A DNA stretch of 64,000 nt from Candidatus Nanopelagicales bacterium (GTDB lineage: Bacteria; Actinomycetota; Actinomycetes; Nanopelagicales; Nanopelagicaceae), in the NCBI GenBank assembly GCA_030834095.1, contig JAURGA010000001.1, forward strand, positions 1 through 64,000, in the 5' to 3' direction. Under the pieces are notes generated by a model, which worked only from the letters and a program-made list of their open reading frames with translations, did not search any database and was not told the DNA's origin. Positions 40,259-50,853 of the stretch are shown here, piece after piece. The translations under genes and the position numbers were made by a program. The first letter of the stretch is position 1; every line of letters begins with the position of its first letter.

Positions 40259-41905
40259 ATGAAAAACGTTAACTTGAAAAAACTAATCGCAACACTTGGT
40301 GCTACTGCGCTGATCTCAGCCGGTTTGGTAGTCGCAGTTGCGACTCCAGCTCAAGCTGCTGATCCAGTTTGTGTCACTGATGCAAAAACTGGTCTCATAA
40401 CTTGTAATGGAACCCTAAGCAACGGTGCTAAGTACAGAACTATGGAACCGTCTAATTACGGTGGAACCTTCTTCTTCTGGCAGCACGGTGTTCGCCCTTC
40501 ATATCCTTACCCAGGTTATGTCGTGCCAACAGGTGTTGAACAAATGTCACCAACAAGTGTTAACCACAAAGTCAGCACAGTAAAGTCAATGCTTCAACTT
40601 GGCTACGGAATTGCTGCATATGATTGTTCATCAAGTGGCTTGCGCGGCTGGAACACAGCTGATTGCGTTGAAATGCTAAATGAACTAGTAACCATTACTA
40701 AGAAGCGCATTTCGATCACCAAGACAGTTGTCTACGGTGCTTCAATGGCTGGCGCAATTTTGACTCCATACATTGAAAAGTATCCAAATGGTGCAGATGC
40801 AGTCGGAATTCTTGCCGGTGTATCGCCATCAATTGCTAACACACTCAAGTCTGGTTGTGACTTCCTCTATATCTTTAGTGTTTTCTTTGATCCAACAATC
40901 AAGGGCTGCACAGTTATGGGGACCAAGGGTGTACCTGGTCATATGGCAGTTCTAGGTGACTTTGCAAAGGTTGGTGCACTTCTTACAAAGTGGAGCGTTA
41001 ATTACGGCAGCTTGCCAATTGCTTATCCAGCCCCACTTGCAGCGGCTGGAATTCCACAACGTTCTGCCCTATTGATGGCAGGACTAATTGCTGGTATCCC
41101 AACAAAGTCTGCTCACATGGATGGAATCTCAACAAATAGAACTCTCATTCCAGAGGGAAGTATTAACTCGACCGTTGCGATTCTTGAAAATGCTCAAGAC
41201 TTTCTTGGAACCGCTTACTTCGGTGGCCAAGGTGTTGCTGAAGTCGTAGGGGCTGGTTTCTACGACAACACAAAGACTGATTTCTCGGCACTTCTTTCAG
41301 ATGAAGATCTAGGCCGCTTTACGGTTGGTCTATCTGGCGAAGAAGCAGTCGGTGCGATGCTTGCAACACTTGCAGCGTATCCACGCGTTGAGGGAGATCC
41401 AGCTGCAGTCGCAAAATTAGCTGCACTTGATAAGTCTAAATTCGACACCACAAAGCCAGTAGTCCTGCTTTCAAATGAAGCAGATCGTCTGGTGCTGTCT
41501 GGTAACCAGGTTCACTACGTAAACAAGGCGAAAGCTATTTATGAAGCAAGAATTGCTGCCTGGGATAAGAGATATGCGGAAGCAACAGATGAATCTGAAA
41601 TAAGGTTCTTGCTAAAGAACAAGCCGGTCTGGAATACAGTGTCAATGTATGCGCTGACTCCTGAAACGTATACAAAGTTCACCGCAACTGGTGCACCTGA
41701 TTTGACTGCTCCGGTCGCTATTTCTGGCGTCGGACACGAATCATTTACCAAAGAGCAGTTAATGACTTGGGTTCGAGTTCTAGCTTCTTCAGCTAAGACT
41801 GGAAAAGTTCCAAGCCAGACTGTCTTGGACACAATTCTGCCAAAGGTTCCGAATCTAAATACTGATCCGGATTACCAACCAGCCGAGTTGAAGTATCAGG
41901 ACTAA
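40259..41905 (+). CDS. Exported alpha/beta-hydrolase-like protein
   Basis: A 548-residue protein from ATG 40259 behind GTAAGGATAAA. A signal peptide ends at PAQAA (about residue 34). The nucleophile elbow YGASMAG places Ser162; candidate partners are Asp409 (SNEADRLV) and His493 (GVGHESF), giving a Ser-Asp-His set in the right order. The wide gap between Ser and Asp leaves room for a large lid domain. Cysteines at 38, 49, 123, 136, 200 and 217 suggest disulfides. It shares a transcript with the substrate-binding gene and is followed by a clear terminator, so it may release the imported substrate outside the cell. The substrate is not known. Confidence 0.72.
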   Translation: MKNVNLKKLIATLGATALISAGLVVAVATPAQAADPVCVTDAKTGLITCNGTLSNGAKYRTMEPSNYGGTFFFWQHGVRPSYPYPGYVVPTGVEQMSPTSVNHKVSTVKSMLQLGYGIAAYDCSSSGLRGWNTADCVEMLNELVTITKKRISITKTVVYGASMAGAILTPYIEKYPNGADAVGILAGVSPSIANTLKSGCDFLYIFSVFFDPTIKGCTVMGTKGVPGHMAVLGDFAKVGALLTKWSVNYGSLPIAYPAPLAAAGIPQRSALLMAGLIAGIPTKSAHMDGISTNRTLIPEGSINSTVAILENAQDFLGTAYFGGQGVAEVVGAGFYDNTKTDFSALLSDEDLGRFTVGLSGEEAVGAMLATLAAYPRVEGDPAAVAKLAALDKSKFDTTKPVVLLSNEADRLVLSGNQVHYVNKAKAIYEARIAAWDKRYAEATDESEIRFLLKNKPVWNTVSMYALTPETYTKFTATGAPDLTAPVAISGVGHESFTKEQLMTWVRVLASSAKTGKVPSQTVLDTILPKVPNLNTDPDYQPAELKYQD

Positions 41906-41925
41906 TTCCTGAATAAGTAGAAATT

Positions 41926-41956
41926 GCGGGGTCAGTTAATTCTGGCCCCGCTTTTT
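41926..41956 (+). terminator. Rho-independent terminator after the exported hydrolase
   Basis: GCGGGGTCAG (41926-41935) pairs with CTGGCCCCGC (41942-41951), one pair being G-T, followed at once by TTTTT. It separates the importer/hydrolase block from tsaE. Confidence 0.85.
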
Positions 41957-41962
41957 CATGGG

Positions 41963-41968
41963 TAACCT
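41963..41968 (+). promoter_or_regulatory. -10 box for leaderless tsaE
   Basis: TAACCT stands exactly six bases before the GTG of tsaE, with no ribosome site between. It comes only seven bases after the T-run of the preceding terminator, so the -35 region overlaps that terminator. Confidence 0.45.
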
Positions 41969-41974
41969 TCTCTT

Positions 41975-42424
41975 GTGTGTGAAAAAATTGAAGTTAATAG
42001 CCTGGCTGAGATGCACAAATTAGGTGCACGAATTTGCACACAATTAAAGCGCGGAGATTTACTACTTTTATCTGGCCCCTTGGGAGCAGGCAAAACCGGA
42101 CTGACTCAAGGTATTGGCCAGGCACTTGGAATTGAAAACATAACTTCACCAACCTTTGTAATTTCTAGAATCCATCCCACCAAAATTCCGCTGGTCCATG
42201 TCGATGCTTACCGATTGCAGGGCGATTCAGCCGCGATATTCGATGATTTAGATTTAGAGAGTTTCCTTCCGACAAGTATCACAGTTGTGGAATGGGGCGA
42301 AGGTTTAGCAGATCGGTTAGCCGATGATTATCTCGAGATCCAAATTGAGTTTGGTGCAAACGATGGCCAAAGATTGGTCTCATTAATTGGCCATGGTCAG
42401 AGATTTGCTGGATTTAAACTGTGA
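41975..42424 (+). CDS. tsaE: tRNA t6A biosynthesis ATPase TsaE
   Basis: TsaE, 149 residues, the ATPase that resets the TsaB-TsaD complex making N6-threonylcarbamoyl-adenosine at tRNA position 37. The Walker A GPLGAGKT is at 34-41; SPTFVISRIHPTKIPLVHVDAYRL has the family SPTF motif, and VEWGEGL is the conserved end motif. The start is GTG 41975. It overlaps the tsaB-rimI gene by four bases (GTGA). Confidence 0.95.
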   Translation: MCEKIEVNSLAEMHKLGARICTQLKRGDLLLLSGPLGAGKTGLTQGIGQALGIENITSPTFVISRIHPTKIPLVHVDAYRLQGDSAAIFDDLDLESFLPTSITVVEWGEGLADRLADDYLEIQIEFGANDGQRLVSLIGHGQRFAGFKL

Positions 42425-43416
42425 GCACTTATCTTCTAATTGACACATCAACTTCTCGCACAAGTGTCGCGATAGTGGGGGATGGCAAAACTCTCTTTGC
42501 TTCTCATCACGATGGTGCACTTTCACATGGTGAAGCCCTGCCCGAACTTGTTGCGCAAGGTCTAAAGCTTGAAAGCAGAATTGATCAAGTGATTGTCGGA
42601 ATGGGCCCAGGTCCATTTACTGGACTTCGAGCCGGTATCTCATTTGCCCAGAGCTTTGCACTTGGCCGTGGGATCCCCTGGCAAGGAGTCTGCAGTTTGG
42701 ATGCGATTGCAACCCAAAATTCTGAAAGTGATTTCATCGTCGCGATTGATGCCAGACGAAAAGAAGTTTTCTACGCCAGATATACAAATGGATTACGTAT
42801 TGGCGAACCAAAAGTTTGTCAGCCATCCCAGTTGGCTGCATTTGATTCTCCGATTTACGGTGAAGTATCGAATCAATATCCAGATCCAACAGAATTTATC
42901 GCTATTGCAGAATCCAGCGCCATTTATTCGCAGCCTATTTATGTTCGAAGGCCCGATGCTTACCCAGCACCTGTCGGTGTGAAATTTAGGCCGATGAATC
43001 AACTCGATTTAGTCCCAATATTTTCAATCGAGAGAAGCGCTTATGGCAAAGAGGCCTGGACTATGGCTCAACTTAAAGAAGAATCTGCTGGTAAAGATCG
43101 GATGTATGTAGTCGGAGAATTCGAGGGGGAACTTATTGCTTATGCTGGGGTAGTTAATCTGGCAGGAACTGCAGATGTTTTAACACTTACTGTTGCCGAT
43201 CCACATCGCCGTAAAGGGATTGGCCGTGAATTACTGCGCAGATTAATTGATTGGTCTCGAACCCAAAAGTGCGAAGCAATAATGCTTGAGGTCCGAGTTG
43301 GAAATGAAGAAGCAATTCCGCTCTATGAAGCATTTGGTTTTATCGAAATTTCGCGTCGTAAGGATTATTACGGCCCTGGTAAAACCGCAATCATCATGCG
43401 AAAAGAGTTGGTATGA
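42421..43416 (+). CDS. tsaB-rimI: Fused TsaB and RimI acetyltransferase
   Basis: A 331-residue fusion. Residues 1-185 are TsaB, the non-catalytic partner of TsaD, with [18 protein letters not shown] and [18 protein letters not shown]. Residues 188-331 are a GNAT acetyltransferase of the RimI type, which acetylates the N-terminus of ribosomal protein S18; the acetyl-CoA loop [10 protein letters not shown] is at 263-272 and [19 protein letters not shown] at 289-307. The two parts are separate adjacent genes in many Actinobacteria. The GTG start overlaps tsaE; the stop overlaps tsaD (ATGA). Confidence 0.93.
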   Translation: MSTYLLIDTSTSRTSVAIVGDGKTLFASHHDGALSHGEALPELVAQGLKLESRIDQVIVGMGPGPFTGLRAGISFAQSFALGRGIPWQGVCSLDAIATQNSESDFIVAIDARRKEVFYARYTNGLRIGEPKVCQPSQLAAFDSPIYGEVSNQYPDPTEFIAIAESSAIYSQPIYVRRPDAYPAPVGVKFRPMNQLDLVPIFSIERSAYGKEAWTMAQLKEESAGKDRMYVVGEFEGELIAYAGVVNLAGTADVLTLTVADPHRRKGIGRELLRRLIDWSRTQKCEAIMLEVRVGNEEAIPLYEAFGFIEISRRKDYYGPGKTAIIMRKELV

Positions 43417-44450
43417 AAAGCTCTGGCGTCCTAGTTCTTGGAATCGAAACTTCTTGCGATGAGACTGCAGTTGGAATTGTCCGTGGTCGAAAATTACTCG
43501 CCAACGTAATTTCATCGAGCGTTGATGAACATGCCCGATTTGGCGGCGTGGTTCCCGAGATTGCTAGCCGTGCACATTTAGAAGCTATGCCAAACGTTAT
43601 TGCAAAAGCACTTAGCGATGCCAAAGTTTCACTGAAGGATATAGATGCCTTTGCTGTTACTGCTGGTCCAGGTTTAATTGGTGCGCTATTAGTCGGAACT
43701 TCGAGTGCTGCTGGTTTAGCACTTGCGCTAGATAAACCACTTTATGGCGTTAATCATTTATCGGCACATATCGCAGTAGATTCACTGAATTCGATTCACA
43801 AGTTGGATCCAGCAATCGCACTGCTAGTGAGTGGTGGCCATAGTTCGATTCTGCAAGTAAATGATTTGACAAGTGATGTTAAAACACTTGGTTCAACTAT
43901 TGATGACGCTGCTGGTGAGGCTTTTGATAAAATTGCCAGAATTTTAGAGCTTGGCTTTCCGGGTGGACCCGCGATTGATCGTGAAGCAAAGTCTGGCAAT
44001 CCAGATGCGATTGAATTCCCAAGAGGGCTTACTCTGGCTCGCGATTTGGTTGATCACAAATATGATTTCTCATTTTCAGGGCTGAAAACTGCAGTCTCAA
44101 GATACCTAGCAAAAACTCCAAACCATCTGCGAGCCGATGTTGCAGCATCATTCCAAGAAGCCGTTGTTGATGTGCTGCTGATGAAGGCAATTGGTGCAGC
44201 AAAAGATAGTGGTATTGAAACTTTGATTATTGCTGGCGGCGTCGCCGCCAACAGCAGGTTGCGAGATCTGGCTTCGGAACGGACGACTAAGGCCGGTCTT
44301 CAACTGCGGATTCCCCCTATGGATTTATGCACTGATAATGGGGCAATGGTTGCGGCAATTGGCTCTCTTGCCGTGGCAAAGGGCTTAAAACCCTCACAAA
44401 TCGGCTTTGCCGCCGATTCCAGCTCAGGTATTTCAAAGCCCATCTTTTGA
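43413..44450 (+). CDS. tsaD: tRNA t6A threonylcarbamoyltransferase TsaD
   Basis: Catalytic subunit that transfers the threonylcarbamoyl group to A37 of tRNAs reading ANN codons, 345 residues. [16 protein letters not shown] starts the ASKHA fold, and the metal site is His115 and His119 in [21 protein letters not shown] and the C-terminal [14 protein letters not shown] are conserved. It completes the tsaE, tsaB-rimI, tsaD operon and is followed by the groES control region. Confidence 0.97.
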   Translation: MKSSGVLVLGIETSCDETAVGIVRGRKLLANVISSSVDEHARFGGVVPEIASRAHLEAMPNVIAKALSDAKVSLKDIDAFAVTAGPGLIGALLVGTSSAAGLALALDKPLYGVNHLSAHIAVDSLNSIHKLDPAIALLVSGGHSSILQVNDLTSDVKTLGSTIDDAAGEAFDKIARILELGFPGGPAIDREAKSGNPDAIEFPRGLTLARDLVDHKYDFSFSGLKTAVSRYLAKTPNHLRADVAASFQEAVVDVLLMKAIGAAKDSGIETLIIAGGVAANSRLRDLASERTTKAGLQLRIPPMDLCTDNGAMVAAIGSLAVAKGLKPSQIGFAADSSSGISKPIF

Positions 44451-44461
44451 TTAGTTATCTT

Positions 44462-44490
44462 TTGACGCCCCGCCCACCCCTGCCTTAGAG
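44462..44490 (+). promoter_or_regulatory. groES-groEL promoter
   Basis: TTGACG (44462-44467), a 17-base spacer and TTAGAG (44485-44490). The expected start of transcription near 44497 coincides with the first base of the CIRCE element. Confidence 0.6.
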
Positions 44491-44496
44491 TTTGCG

Positions 44497-44523
44497 TTAG
44501 CACTCGAAGGGTGAGTCTGCTAA
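44497..44523 (+). promoter_or_regulatory. CIRCE operator (HrcA site) before groES
   Basis: The left arm TTAGCACTC (44497-44505) matches the CIRCE consensus fully. After nine bases the right arm GTCTGCTAA (44515-44523) matches seven of nine positions of GAGTGCTAA. This is the binding site of the heat-shock repressor HrcA, whose gene is not in the window. Confidence 0.8.
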
Positions 44524-44565
44524 TCGAGTAGAGCCCTCCAATAAGTCAATCATGAAGGAGCAATC

Positions 44566-44862
44566 ATGGCCGTAACCATCAAGCCACTAGAAGATCGCCT
44601 AGTTGTAAAGGCAAATGAAGCCGAACAAACAACAGCATCAGGTTTAGTAATTCCAGATACTGCAAAAGAGAAGCCACAAGAGGGCACTGTTATTGCAGTT
44701 GGTCCAGGTCGTTTTGATGATGGCGTTCGCACACCAATGGATGTAAAAGTTGGCGATGTAGTTCTTTATAGCAAGTATGGCGGAACTGAAGTTAAGTACA
44801 ACAACGAGGAATACCTTGTTCTTTCAGCTCGCGACGTATTAGCAATTATTGAGAAGAAGTAA
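44566..44862 (+). CDS. groES: Co-chaperonin GroES
   Basis: GroES, 98 residues, the heptameric lid of the GroEL folding chamber. It starts [21 protein letters not shown], with the mobile loop around [17 protein letters not shown] and the end [27 protein letters not shown] precedes the ATG. It is the first gene of a CIRCE-controlled operon with groEL six bases downstream. Confidence 0.97.
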   Translation: MAVTIKPLEDRLVVKANEAEQTTASGLVIPDTAKEKPQEGTVIAVGPGRFDDGVRTPMDVKVGDVVLYSKYGGTEVKYNNEEYLVLSARDVLAIIEKK

Positions 44863-44865
44863 TAG

Positions 44866-46503
<1,638 letters not shown>

Positions 46504-46531
46504 CTTAGGCGCTAATTAACGCTTGATATTT

Positions 46532-46567
46532 AAGGCCCCAAACTTTTATTAGTGCGGGGCCTTTTTT
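46532..46567 (+). terminator. Terminator after groEL
   Basis: AAGGCCCC (46532-46539) pairs with GGGGCCTT (46556-46563), and the run continues TTTT to 46567. The loop is 16 bases long. It closes the groESL operon. Confidence 0.75.
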
Positions 46568-46584
46568 ATTGCTTTAATTAGCAC

Positions 46585-47349
46585 ATGGCAAATTCCCCAA
46601 CCATGACACTCAGCATTGATTGCGGTGGTCTCAGCATCAAAGCCTCTGTTCTCGATGAAGATGGCACGATGCACGCACCTGCAGTTGCAGTGCCTACGCC
46701 ATACCCACTTACACCAGCTGGCTTAATCGAGGTTTTTAAAGATATCGCAGCAAAGTTGCCAAAGGCTGATCGCATAACAGTTGGATTTCCAGGAATGGTT
46801 CGACATGGCGTTGTTGTTCACACCCCGCATTACATAAATGTAAAGGGTCCCCGAACCAGAGTAGATCCAGAGTTGTTTTATGCTTGGAAAGGTTTAGATT
46901 TTAGAAGTCTGGTCCAAGAAACATTTGGCCTTCCTACACTTATGTTAAACGATGCAGAAGTTCATGGCGCCGGCGTAGTTGCAGGTTCAGGTTTCGAAGT
47001 TGTTTTAACTCTTGGAACCGGCCTAGGTTGCGCGGTATTTGATGGCGGAAAACTAGCCCCACACATTGAACTTTCACATGCACCAATTCGACGTTCAACT
47101 ATTTATGACGAGTGGATTGGCGAACACGAACGTCGCCGACTTGGGGACTCATTCTGGTCGCGGCGAATTCGCCTAATGGTCACAGACTTGCGCCCCGTCT
47201 TTCACTGGGATCGACTTTATTTAGGTGGCGGAAATGCTCGCCGAATTCGCCCTGAAGTCTTAGAACTTATCGGGGATGACGTTGTTATTGTTCCGAACGC
47301 AGCTGGAATTGTTGGCGGCGTGCGGGCTTGGAATCTCACTCGGGTTTAA
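46585..47349 (+). CDS. ROK-family sugar kinase, polyphosphate-glucokinase-like
   Basis: A 254-residue kinase of the ROK/ASKHA fold. The phosphate loops are SIDCGGLSIKASV (10-22) and LTLGTGLGCAVFDGG (141-155); the catalytic Asp is probably Asp123 in LNDAEVHG. Layout and length resemble the actinobacterial polyphosphate/ATP glucokinase PpgK (HGVVVHTPHYINV matches the HGVV segment there). The zinc-binding Cys cluster of many ROK repressors and kinases is absent. Its phosphoryl donor and sugar cannot be decided from sequence. It stands alone between the groEL terminator and the cytochrome gene. Confidence 0.8.
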   Translation: MANSPTMTLSIDCGGLSIKASVLDEDGTMHAPAVAVPTPYPLTPAGLIEVFKDIAAKLPKADRITVGFPGMVRHGVVVHTPHYINVKGPRTRVDPELFYAWKGLDFRSLVQETFGLPTLMLNDAEVHGAGVVAGSGFEVVLTLGTGLGCAVFDGGKLAPHIELSHAPIRRSTIYDEWIGEHERRRLGDSFWSRRIRLMVTDLRPVFHWDRLYLGGGNARRIRPEVLELIGDDVVIVPNAAGIVGGVRAWNLTRV

Positions 47350-47389
47350 GCAAGTTCTAAGCCAAAATGCGCAAGTAACTTTGCTCAGG

Positions 47390-47395
47390 TAATCT
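47390..47395 (+). promoter_or_regulatory. -10 box for leaderless cytochrome b5 gene
   Basis: TAATCT lies exactly six bases before the ATG at 47402, with no ribosome site between. No convincing -35 is seen. Confidence 0.45.
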
Positions 47396-47401
47396 TTTCG
47401 C

Positions 47402-48253
47402 ATGCGCAAATCATTAGCAGGGGCTTTAGCATTTTTAATTATTGGGTCAAGTATTGGCAGCGGGGTAGCCAATGCTCATCAACCTTTAGTTCTGTTGGAT
47501 ACAGATACATCAGCTGCTAAAGGTCCGCTGATTGTCGATGGAACACTTTCATTTGCTGTGCGAGCTGCATTCACTAAAGCCGGCCAGAAGAAGGCTTTTC
47601 GCGCCCAATTTAAAGAGGGCGAAGAGCTCACTGTTCAGTATTTGATAGTTGATAAAAAACCAGAGAGCGCTTTGCGCAAAAAGTCTTTGCCAAAACTTGT
47701 GATTACAAGTCCAACGGGATCTAAAGTTAGAATGAAATTTACAGAACGAACAAAATTTTTTGAGCCTTACAGTGGCGTTAATTATCTTTATCTTGGGCGC
47801 TATAACAGTGAAGCGCAGGGTGGTATTTATAGCTTTGAAATCACTTCAAAGAGTAGAGCAGCAATCACAATTGGCGTTGGCGAAAAAGAGGGTGTAGTTG
47901 GTGAGGTAATTCGCGGAAATAATGAGGCACCAAAACCAGTTGCAACTCCAACTCCAACACCAAAGCCAGTTGCAACTCCAACACCAACTCCAACATCAAC
48001 TCCAATGGCAGAACAGAGTGGTTACACCATGGGGAAAGTTCGGGCCAATAACAGCGAGGCTAGCTGCTGGTCAGTTATCGATGGAAATGTTTATGATTTA
48101 ACAAAGTGGATTGGTTCGCACCCAGGTGGAAGGGGAAACATACTTTCACTTTGTGGCAAGAATGGAACTGCAGAATTTGCAGCTAAACACAGAGGGGATA
48201 GCAATCCTCAAGCACGGCTAAGGGGATACTTGCTAGGGCCACTAGCAGATTAA
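47402..48253 (+). CDS. Exported protein with C-terminal cytochrome b5 domain
   Basis: A 283-residue protein in three parts. A signal peptide of about 25 residues ends at VANA. Residues 26-175 form a predicted beta-rich domain that I do not recognise. A linker of two TPTPTPKPVA-type repeats (about 178-201) leads to a cytochrome b5-like heme domain (208-283). The heme ligands are His240 in the HPGG motif (SHPGGRGNIL) and probably His263 in AAKHRGD. Cys222 and Cys251 could form a disulfide. It would place a b-type heme outside the membrane, and the redox partner is unknown. It converges with whiB across 21 bases without a terminator. Confidence 0.82.
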   Translation: MRKSLAGALAFLIIGSSIGSGVANAHQPLVLLDTDTSAAKGPLIVDGTLSFAVRAAFTKAGQKKAFRAQFKEGEELTVQYLIVDKKPESALRKKSLPKLVITSPTGSKVRMKFTERTKFFEPYSGVNYLYLGRYNSEAQGGIYSFEITSKSRAAITIGVGEKEGVVGEVIRGNNEAPKPVATPTPTPKPVATPTPTPTSTPMAEQSGYTMGKVRANNSEASCWSVIDGNVYDLTKWIGSHPGGRGNILSLCGKNGTAEFAAKHRGDSNPQARLRGYLLGPLAD

Positions 48254-48274
48254 ATTTTTAGAGAGTGAAGTAAT

Positions 48275-48583
48275 TTAAGAAGCAGAAGAGAATGAGTGCT
48301 CGACAACTTTCTGTTCACGACTTAAAATTGTTAAGCGATCTTCTTCAGTAAGTCCGCCCCAAATACCATATGGCTCAGCCAGAGTTAGTGCTTGTTTTCT
48401 GCACGCTTGAATTACTGGGCAAGAAGCACAAACTGCCTTAGCAGCGTTCTCGCGATTCTTGCGGCGAGGACCACGTTCGCCATCTGTGTAGAAGAACATT
48501 TCAGTTGGAAGCTCGCGACAGGCAGCAGATTCTTGCCACTCCCAATCAGATGCGATTGGTCTAGGTTCTAATTGACTTGTCAT
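48275..48583 (-). CDS. whiB: WhiB-family iron-sulfur regulator
   Basis: A 102-residue WhiB-like protein, found only in Actinobacteria and their phages. The four [4Fe-4S] ligands are Cys22, Cys52, Cys55 and Cys61 (CASCPVIQAC), followed by the GIWGG turn (73-77) and a basic helix. The ATG at 48583 with TTGGAGCC upstream is chosen over a longer frame from 48688, which would run through the promoter. WhiB proteins bind the primary sigma factor and sense redox or nitric oxide. It is divergent from the B12-binding regulator. Confidence 0.93.
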   Translation of the reverse strand: MTSQLEPRPIASDWEWQESAACRELPTEMFFYTDGERGPRRKNRENAAKAVCASCPVIQACRKQALTLAEPYGIWGGLTEEDRLTILSREQKVVEHSFSSAS

Positions 48584-48617
48584 TTTGGCTCCAATTCCTA
48601 TTCCGTGTATGGCCCTA

Positions 48618-48646
48618 ATGCTACAACCGCGCCATAGGTTGTTCAA
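48618..48646 (-). promoter_or_regulatory. whiB promoter
   Basis: On the minus strand TTGAAC (48646-48641), a 17-base spacer and TAGCAT (48623-48618) form a good promoter. The leader would be about 28 bases and includes the whiB ribosome site. The remainder of the 149-base divergent gap shows no clear promoter for the plus-strand gene. Confidence 0.6.
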
Positions 48647-48732
48647 GTATTTTGGGGGTTTTGTTGCCAAATTGCTGCAAAATTCCAAGGTTTCAAGTGG
48701 CGCGCCTCACTCTTAGTAGGGAGAATTGCGGA

Positions 48733-49665
48733 ATGGCCCGCACAATCGACACAGTTGTCGAAACTCTTGACGAAGATGATTCTCTAACCGTCGCAGCCGT
48801 CGCCAGAAGGCTCGGAGTGGCCCCAGCAACCCTTCGAACCTGGGACCGCCGATATGGCATTGGCCCAAGTGAACATGATTCTGGAACTCATAGAAGATAT
48901 TCCGCAACAGACTTAATGAGATTAACCGCAATGGCTCGGCTAATTGTTGCTGGTGTTTCACCTAAAGATGCAGCTAGTAAGGCGCTCGCTTTAAGCACTA
49001 AGAGCACAAAGAATAAAGTTGAGAAAGTCGTTCAAGAATCTGAAGCTAAATGCGATTTAGTCGCACTGCTCTATAAATCTGCCTTGAAGTTTGATCAAGC
49101 TAATATCGAAAAGTTGTTGAAGAAATCAATATCCGAAAGCGGATTGGAAACGACCTGGATTGAAGTTATCGCACCGTTGCTGACTGACGTCGGCAATGAT
49201 TGGGCTCGAACTGGAATCGGTATTGAGACCGAACATTTCTTAAGCGAAGTCTTACGTAAAATCCTTAGCGAAAATTTAGGGAAAATAGCAAAGCCAAAAA
49301 ACGCTCGACCGGTCTTGCTGGCGTGTGTTGAAAATGAATACCACTCACTTGCACTAGCCGCTCTTGCCGCGGTCCTTGCTGAGTCAGGAGTTGAATGTAT
49401 CTATCTTGGCGCAAGGACTCCACAAAGTGCATTGAACGAAGTCATCATTAAATCTGCGCCACCAGCAATTTTTCTCTGGGCTCAGTTGAGTGAAAATGCA
49501 GATCATAAGTATGTTAAATCCCTGCCAGCAATCCGACCGGCTCCACGAATACTTCTTGGCGGACCAGGATGGAAATCTTCGAAAGTTGAGTTAACAAATA
49601 AGTTGGTTATCACCAAAGGATTAAGCGATGCTCGAGAGCAGATAATGCAGGCTGTTGCTCTTTGA
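48733..49665 (+). CDS. MerR-type regulator with B12-binding domain, CarH/LitR-like
   Basis: A 310-residue regulator. Residues 18-80 are a MerR-type winged helix (LTVAAVARRLGVAPATLRTW). Residues 105-185 are a helical B12 cap, and 192-305 a Rossmann cobalamin domain with the base-off ligand motif E-Y-H at 202-204, YLGARTP and LLGGPGW. The cap has Trp157, nine residues, then Glu167-His168: the W-x9-E-H motif reported for adenosylcobalamin photoreceptors CarH and LitR. It is therefore a candidate light sensor, perhaps for carotenoid or rhodopsin-related genes. Start: the ATG at 48733 is preceded by TAGGGAG; a frame open from 48652 is rejected. Confidence 0.82.
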   Translation: MARTIDTVVETLDEDDSLTVAAVARRLGVAPATLRTWDRRYGIGPSEHDSGTHRRYSATDLMRLTAMARLIVAGVSPKDAASKALALSTKSTKNKVEKVVQESEAKCDLVALLYKSALKFDQANIEKLLKKSISESGLETTWIEVIAPLLTDVGNDWARTGIGIETEHFLSEVLRKILSENLGKIAKPKNARPVLLACVENEYHSLALAALAAVLAESGVECIYLGARTPQSALNEVIIKSAPPAIFLWAQLSENADHKYVKSLPAIRPAPRILLGGPGWKSSKVELTNKLVITKGLSDAREQIMQAVAL

Positions 49666-49667
49666 TT

Positions 49668-49684
49668 CCCGCTTAAAAGGCGGG
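49668..49684 (+). terminator. Short GC hairpin before guaB
   Basis: CCCGC (49668-49672) pairs with GCGGG (49680-49684). No T-run follows, so termination is doubtful. Confidence 0.3.
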
Positions 49685-49717
49685 TGAAACGGGGGAAAAC
49701 TAGCCAATTTGATTGAC

Positions 49718-49723
49718 TAGACT
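49718..49723 (+). promoter_or_regulatory. -10 box for leaderless guaB
   Basis: TAGACT lies exactly six bases before the ATG of guaB. At 17 bases upstream is GAAAAC, not a usual -35. The same TAGACT-N6-ATG arrangement is found at pcrA. Confidence 0.5.
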
Positions 49724-49726
49724 TAA

Positions 49727-50851
<1,125 letters not shown>

Positions 50852-50853
50852 CC

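Noticed and set aside
47930..48005. Direct DNA repeats in the cytochrome b5 gene
   Set aside because: They encode the Pro/Thr linker in frame and are ordinary low-complexity coding repeats.
48584..48688. Upstream extension of whiB on the minus strand
   Set aside because: It would cover the whiB promoter, and the extra residues are unlike WhiB proteins; the ATG at 48583 has a ribosome site.
48652..48732. Upstream extension of the B12-binding regulator
   Set aside because: The extra 27 residues are unlike MerR N-termini, and the ATG at 48733 has a ribosome site.
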